Below the pieces are notes generated by a model that saw only the letters and a program-made list of their open reading frames with translations, made no database searches and was not told the DNA's origin. Made by a program: the position numbers and the translations under genes. DNA of 64,000 bases from Piper betle (Eukaryota > Streptophyta > Magnoliopsida > Piperales > Piperaceae): assembly GCA_033002965.1 (NCBI GenBank), contig JAURVB010014150.1:1-64000 (forward strand), in the 5' to 3' direction. Position 1 is the stretch's first letter. Every line of letters begins with the position of its first letter. Below, one piece after another: positions 60,801 through 64,000 of this stretch.

Positions 60801-61022
60801 AGGGTCTCCTTGCCCTGCAACTCCCTGGCGAGCTCCACCATCTTCTCTTCAAAGCTATCACTGGGGTAGTGGACGGAGCCGGCGATGTGGGGGTCGTACC
60901 GCCGCTCCTCGTCCCTCACGTCCACCACCGCCACGGCGGGCTCCCCGGAGCGCCACCAGCTGCGCCGCCGTCATATACGACACCCCCACCGTCGGCGGTC
61001 GGCCGCCACCGCCGGAGGACAT
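57851..61022 (-). CDS. CDC25/ACR2-type rhodanese phosphatase, frameshifted exon 1
   Basis: Exon 1 is 60776-61022 and exon 2 57851-58021, with GT-AG ends and a 2754-bp intron. The protein matches the small plant CDC25-like tyrosine phosphatase/arsenate reductase family (Arath;CDC25/ACR2). It shows [20 protein letters not shown], the catalytic HC(X)5R loop as HCALSKVR, then [26 protein letters not shown] and the cysteine-rich end VCRCTEIPC. The intron falls within the catalytic loop, between K and V. The ATG at 61022 ([20 protein letters not shown]) and the rhodanese region are in different frames. One extra G in the GGGG run at 60943-60946 (CCCC on the plus strand) explains it; without it the protein would be 138 aa. 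Either the gene is newly broken or the base is a sequencing error. The final Cys of Arabidopsis (KGDC) is absent. Confidence 0.85.
60090..60660. repeat. Degenerate repeat array in the intron of the CDC25-like gene
   Basis: Units share AACCATATTTTACCA(A/T)CAA, AATCCTACCAACCATAAATC and AACTAAATTGACTAGAATTC. Copies lie near 60105, 60285, 60375, 60520 and 60610, within about 700 bp of the exon 1 donor at 60775. Confidence 0.7.
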
Positions 61023-61149
61023 CGCCGCCGATCTGGTCCTCGCCGGGGAGGAGAAGGGGTGGCGGTCGGTGGGTGGCGGACGCAGATTTGGGCCTGGCCC
61101 ATGTATGTTGGTTAAGGGGTTAATCAAACCAAGTTGCTCGAAGATAATC

Positions 61150-61333
61150 AATTCGGCTTAAACTTATATTTATTTACCAAAACCTCTTAAATATAATTAT
61201 TCGACTTATATTCACAGTCATTTAAGGAGGAAAGAGTGTGGTATAAGATATTTATTATTATCATTTATTAATTTCTTCATTATTGTTACCTATTATTACA
61301 ATATTATTTAGTACGTTTTAAATTGTTTGTCAT
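61150..61333. other. Upstream region of the CDC25-like gene
   Basis: About 180 bp of AT-rich DNA separates the CG-rich exon 1 and 5' leader from the snap-back repeat at 61334. No promoter motif is clear enough to call. Confidence 0.4.
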
Positions 61334-61750
61334 TATCATGGTTGCAAAAATCGGGATCGACATCGAAATCCGTTTTCGAGGGAGTCGAAGTTGGAATCGG
61401 AATCGGAATCGGTTTAAATTAGACAAGAATCAGTTCAGTTGAATCAGTCCAAATCGGTCTAATCGGTCATATATAATAATTTGACAATTCATAACATAAA
61501 TATATAAAAATTAGGTATTGATGTTATTTTGATATTATTGTGTGTATTATAGTTTATGATATTTTTTAAATATATTTTTAGATTTTTTAAAATTATTTGG
61601 AATTAATTATTATTTTTTACTCAAGTCAGAGCCGAATCAACTTTTAATTACGAGAATGCCACCCGCCTTCACCCCCGTCGCCGTCGCCAGCGCCCTGCCT
61701 CGCCTCCCCGCCAGCCCCGCACTGCCCCGCCTCCCCCGCCGGCCCCGCAT
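61334..61750 (+). repeat. GC-rich snap-back repeat element, member 2 (cut by an LTR)
   Basis: It starts CATGGTTGCAAAAATCGG, then (GGAATC)n-like repeats (about 61390-61412), the AT-rich tract and TTTTTACTCAAGTCAGAGCC. It then enters a CG-rich tract (61660-61750). This is the same order as member 1 (22290-23146) read on its minus strand. It stops where the LTR at 61751 begins, so the hairpin end is not visible; the LTR probably inserted into it. Confidence 0.75.
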
Positions 61751-63124
61751 TGTAAAACCCGTGACTCGAGTCAGAGTTTTACGGGAGTGAACCAGTCGGT
61801 TCAACTGTTGGTTCGAATCGAGTCAGCTTCATGGACCGCGAGCTGAGTTGAGGCCAGCTGTGAGTTATGAGCGATGAGGGTCATGTATGCTCAAGTGTAC
61901 GATGATAACGTCTAAAAGATGATGAAAAATGGGTTATCAAGTATATGAAGGTATAAAGTATTGATTGTTATTTTTATTTTATCGTAGAATATTTTTAGGG
62001 CCGAATAACGCGTTAGGACGCGTTGGATTATATTCGGGTGGGTTATTAGTTATAGAGCATGCCATTTGGATGTGGTTGTGTTTGTTTTATTTTATGGAAT
62101 TTTTCCATATTTTTCTAGATTTTTTTTAGAATTTATTACGAACTAGTTATTATTTTGACTCGAGTAGGAATCGAGTCAATACTTAATTACGAAACTGCCA
62201 TTGAGGGTATTTTTCTCCCTCCCGACCCTTCTTCACCCAAACCCCTGCCGCCCCTCGTGCTCGTCGCCGCCACCGCCACCGTCGACGTCGTACAGCCGCC
62301 GATCAACGCCGCCCCGCCCTGCCGTGCAGTCGTCGTGCCACCACGACCCACCCCGGCCACCGCCTCGCCGCCACGATGCCAGAATCGCCCCACAAGCCAC
62401 GACGCGCTCCCTCGCCGATTTGCCGGCATCTGGGCCGCTCCGTCGCCGCTGTGACCCCGACGACCACCCTCTCGCCATCGCCGACGTTTCCCCCATCATC
62501 CTGACCGCCGTCGAGGCCGGCCGCAGCCCCGATCGGAGCACGCCGCCGCCGCCACCCATTTTCGACGCCGCCGCCGACGGCCATCGCTGCCTCGGCTACC
62601 TTGTTTGACACCACCATTGGACCAAGCTCGTCGAGCTGGTGCCGATAGACCCCCTGATTGCCCCGTCCCGAATCATCGCCGGAAACTGCCGGAATCTGCC
62701 GGAAAACCGCCGACACTCGCCGGAAAACTGCCGGAACTGCCGGAAAATTGGATTCGTGGGAAATTCGCCGGATCATCCGCCGAACGCACCCGATCCAATC
62801 TGATCGGACTTCGGACGCCGCTAGGTGCCGAATTCGAGTTTCGAGCCACGAAACGGAAACCCTAACCGTCGCCGATTTTTGACGACGCGAGGTATAATTT
62901 ATTTTAACTTAATTATTTGAAAGTATTGCTTATTAGAATTGCATGCTAGGATTGGTGAATTGTGTGTTATAATAATATATATAAATGTAGATTTGATTAA
63001 GGATAAATTGTGAAATTTGTTTGATTGAGTGGTGTTAAAAATGGAGGCTAAGAAACTAATTAGGGTAACTAGGTAAAGATCATGATCTAATGCAAACTAG
63101 CCTAAGTAGACTTGCTAGAATTGA
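61751..63124 (+). mobile_element. Truncated LTR of the gypsy-like family
   Basis: It starts precisely with TGTAAAACCCGTGACTCGAG and follows the 43214-46060 LTR (reverse complement) closely through the CG-rich part, the CCGGAAA minisatellite (62685-62770) and the GACGCGAGGTATAATT junction. Similarity stops after CTAGAATTGA at 63124. The 3' half is missing. ORFs at 62155-62882 are compositional. Confidence 0.9.
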
Positions 63125-63600
63125 CTTGCTAAAGCTTGTCAAGCACTCAAACATGCTTGCAAAAAATCATGTCGAATTCAAAAACATCCCTGCTCGGCTT
63201 GACTCGGCTCGTTTACACCCCTACTTTTGATAAAGATTTGATGAGGTACATAATTAATGGAGAAAAGTAACTATGCTACTGTGGTACTAAAATGATAATT
63301 ATCTTCCATTGGACATGGAAATAAACTTCTTCCCTTCTTTCTCTTTTCTCACCTCTAGTAGAAATTTTTAATAATTGTTATCGTAAACTGCAGTAGTTTG
63401 TTTTTACTTAAATCTACTGGCCGATGATAAAAAAATTAGTTCAAAACTATTGAAAGGACAACCAATGGTTCTTTGATTTTTTTACCATTATTCTTAGTTC
63501 CTACTTGAACGGGTAGTAGGCTAGCAAATCAGTTATATACACCAATGTCTGGGAAGAGAAAAAGGGTTTCTTGATTTGTGAGAGGTGTAGATACATGCTC
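63125..63600. other. Spacer, no gene recognised
   Basis: Begins with TE-like wording (GCTCGGCTTGACTCGGCTCG near 63192). No ORF or terminal structure was found. Confidence 0.35.
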
Positions 63601-64000
63601 TGATTGTCAATCTAAAGGGATGGGTTTAGATCAGATATGGATCAGCTATTTATCTATAGTCTATCATCTGAACTAAATCCGATCCGAAGATTGATCCATT
63701 CAACATGCATCGATCCATATATGTCAACGTATTCGATCAGTATCCGACCTATTTAAATAAAATAATATAAATTATACAATTTTTAATATAAAAATAAAGT
63801 AAATAATAATAATAACTATTATTTTAAATATTTTAAAATATAATTTTATAAAATATCATCTATTTGGATCAGATTTGGATCGAACAATTTGGATCGGATT
63901 TGGATTGAATCAACCCAAACCCGTATCCTATCTAAACATTTTCTAATATATTATATATCTGAAAAGTCCAAACCCAAATAGATCCAAATTACTTCGGATC
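63601..64000. repeat. Dispersed repeat with GGATCGGATTTGGATC motifs
   Basis: Repeated words such as GGATCAGATTTGGATCG, GATCCATTCAAC and CCAAACCC are present, with a central AT-rich part. It resembles 15885-16440. It continues past the window edge. Confidence 0.45.

Noticed and set aside
60691..61161. Plus-strand 156-codon ORF over the CDC25-like exon 1
   Set aside because: Shadow of a GC-rich exon; the minus strand has a clear rhodanese match.

Overview
The window reads as nuclear DNA of a flowering plant. The protein-coding genes have GT-AG introns, there are two intron-containing tRNA-Tyr(GUA) genes, the proteins belong to plant families (SKIP16-type F-box, xyloglucan endotransglucosylase/hydrolase, CDC25/ACR2-type rhodanese, RFWD3-like RING), and most of the rest is LTR-retrotransposon and LINE debris in AT-rich sequence. 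Three genes have very GC-rich first exons and AT-rich later exons. That gradient is commonest in monocots, so a (non-grass) monocot is my guess, but it is only an inference.

Layout. 1-4395: two head-to-head fragments of one Ty3/gypsy element, forming a ~1.4-kb-arm inverted repeat. 4455-5320: decayed F-box/LRR gene (minus). 5525-7195: LINE fragment (minus). 7470-10682: pseudogenised SKIP16 copy A. 11628-15836: intact SKIP16 copy B (5 exons, 444 aa, minus). 15880-18700: dispersed repeat and AT-rich spacer. 18879-21490: intact group III-type XTH gene (4 exons, 289 aa, minus). 22290-23146: a GC-rich snap-back element. 23150-31100: AT-rich, mostly unannotatable. 31111-41040: nested LTR pile-up. 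43214-46060: complete solo LTR with target-site duplication. 46630-48720: tandem ~950-bp units, two of them carrying a tRNA-Tyr gene. 49043-53324: RING-HC E3 ligase gene (6 exons, 335 aa, minus). 54671-55960: decayed tandem repeats. 56797-57195: gag-like zinc-knuckle ORF. 57851-61022: CDC25/ACR2-type gene (2 exons, minus) with an apparent 1-bp frameshift in exon 1. 61334-61750: second member of the snap-back family, abutting a truncated LTR (61751-63124). 63600-64000: dispersed repeat.

The genes do not form a pathway. SKIP16 is an SCF-type substrate adaptor, the RING protein a probable single-subunit E3, XTH acts in the cell wall, and the CDC25-like protein is a small tyrosine phosphatase/arsenate reductase. 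The most notable patterns are: (i) a tandem SKIP16 duplication in which one copy has died; (ii) tandem-repeat arrays in the first introns of four genes, next to exon 1; (iii) a three-level LTR nest whose boundaries can be read to the base; (iv) a hairpin-rich repeat family that shares an internal module with the local LTR family; (v) a 60-bp coding minisatellite in the RING gene. All alignments were made by eye.
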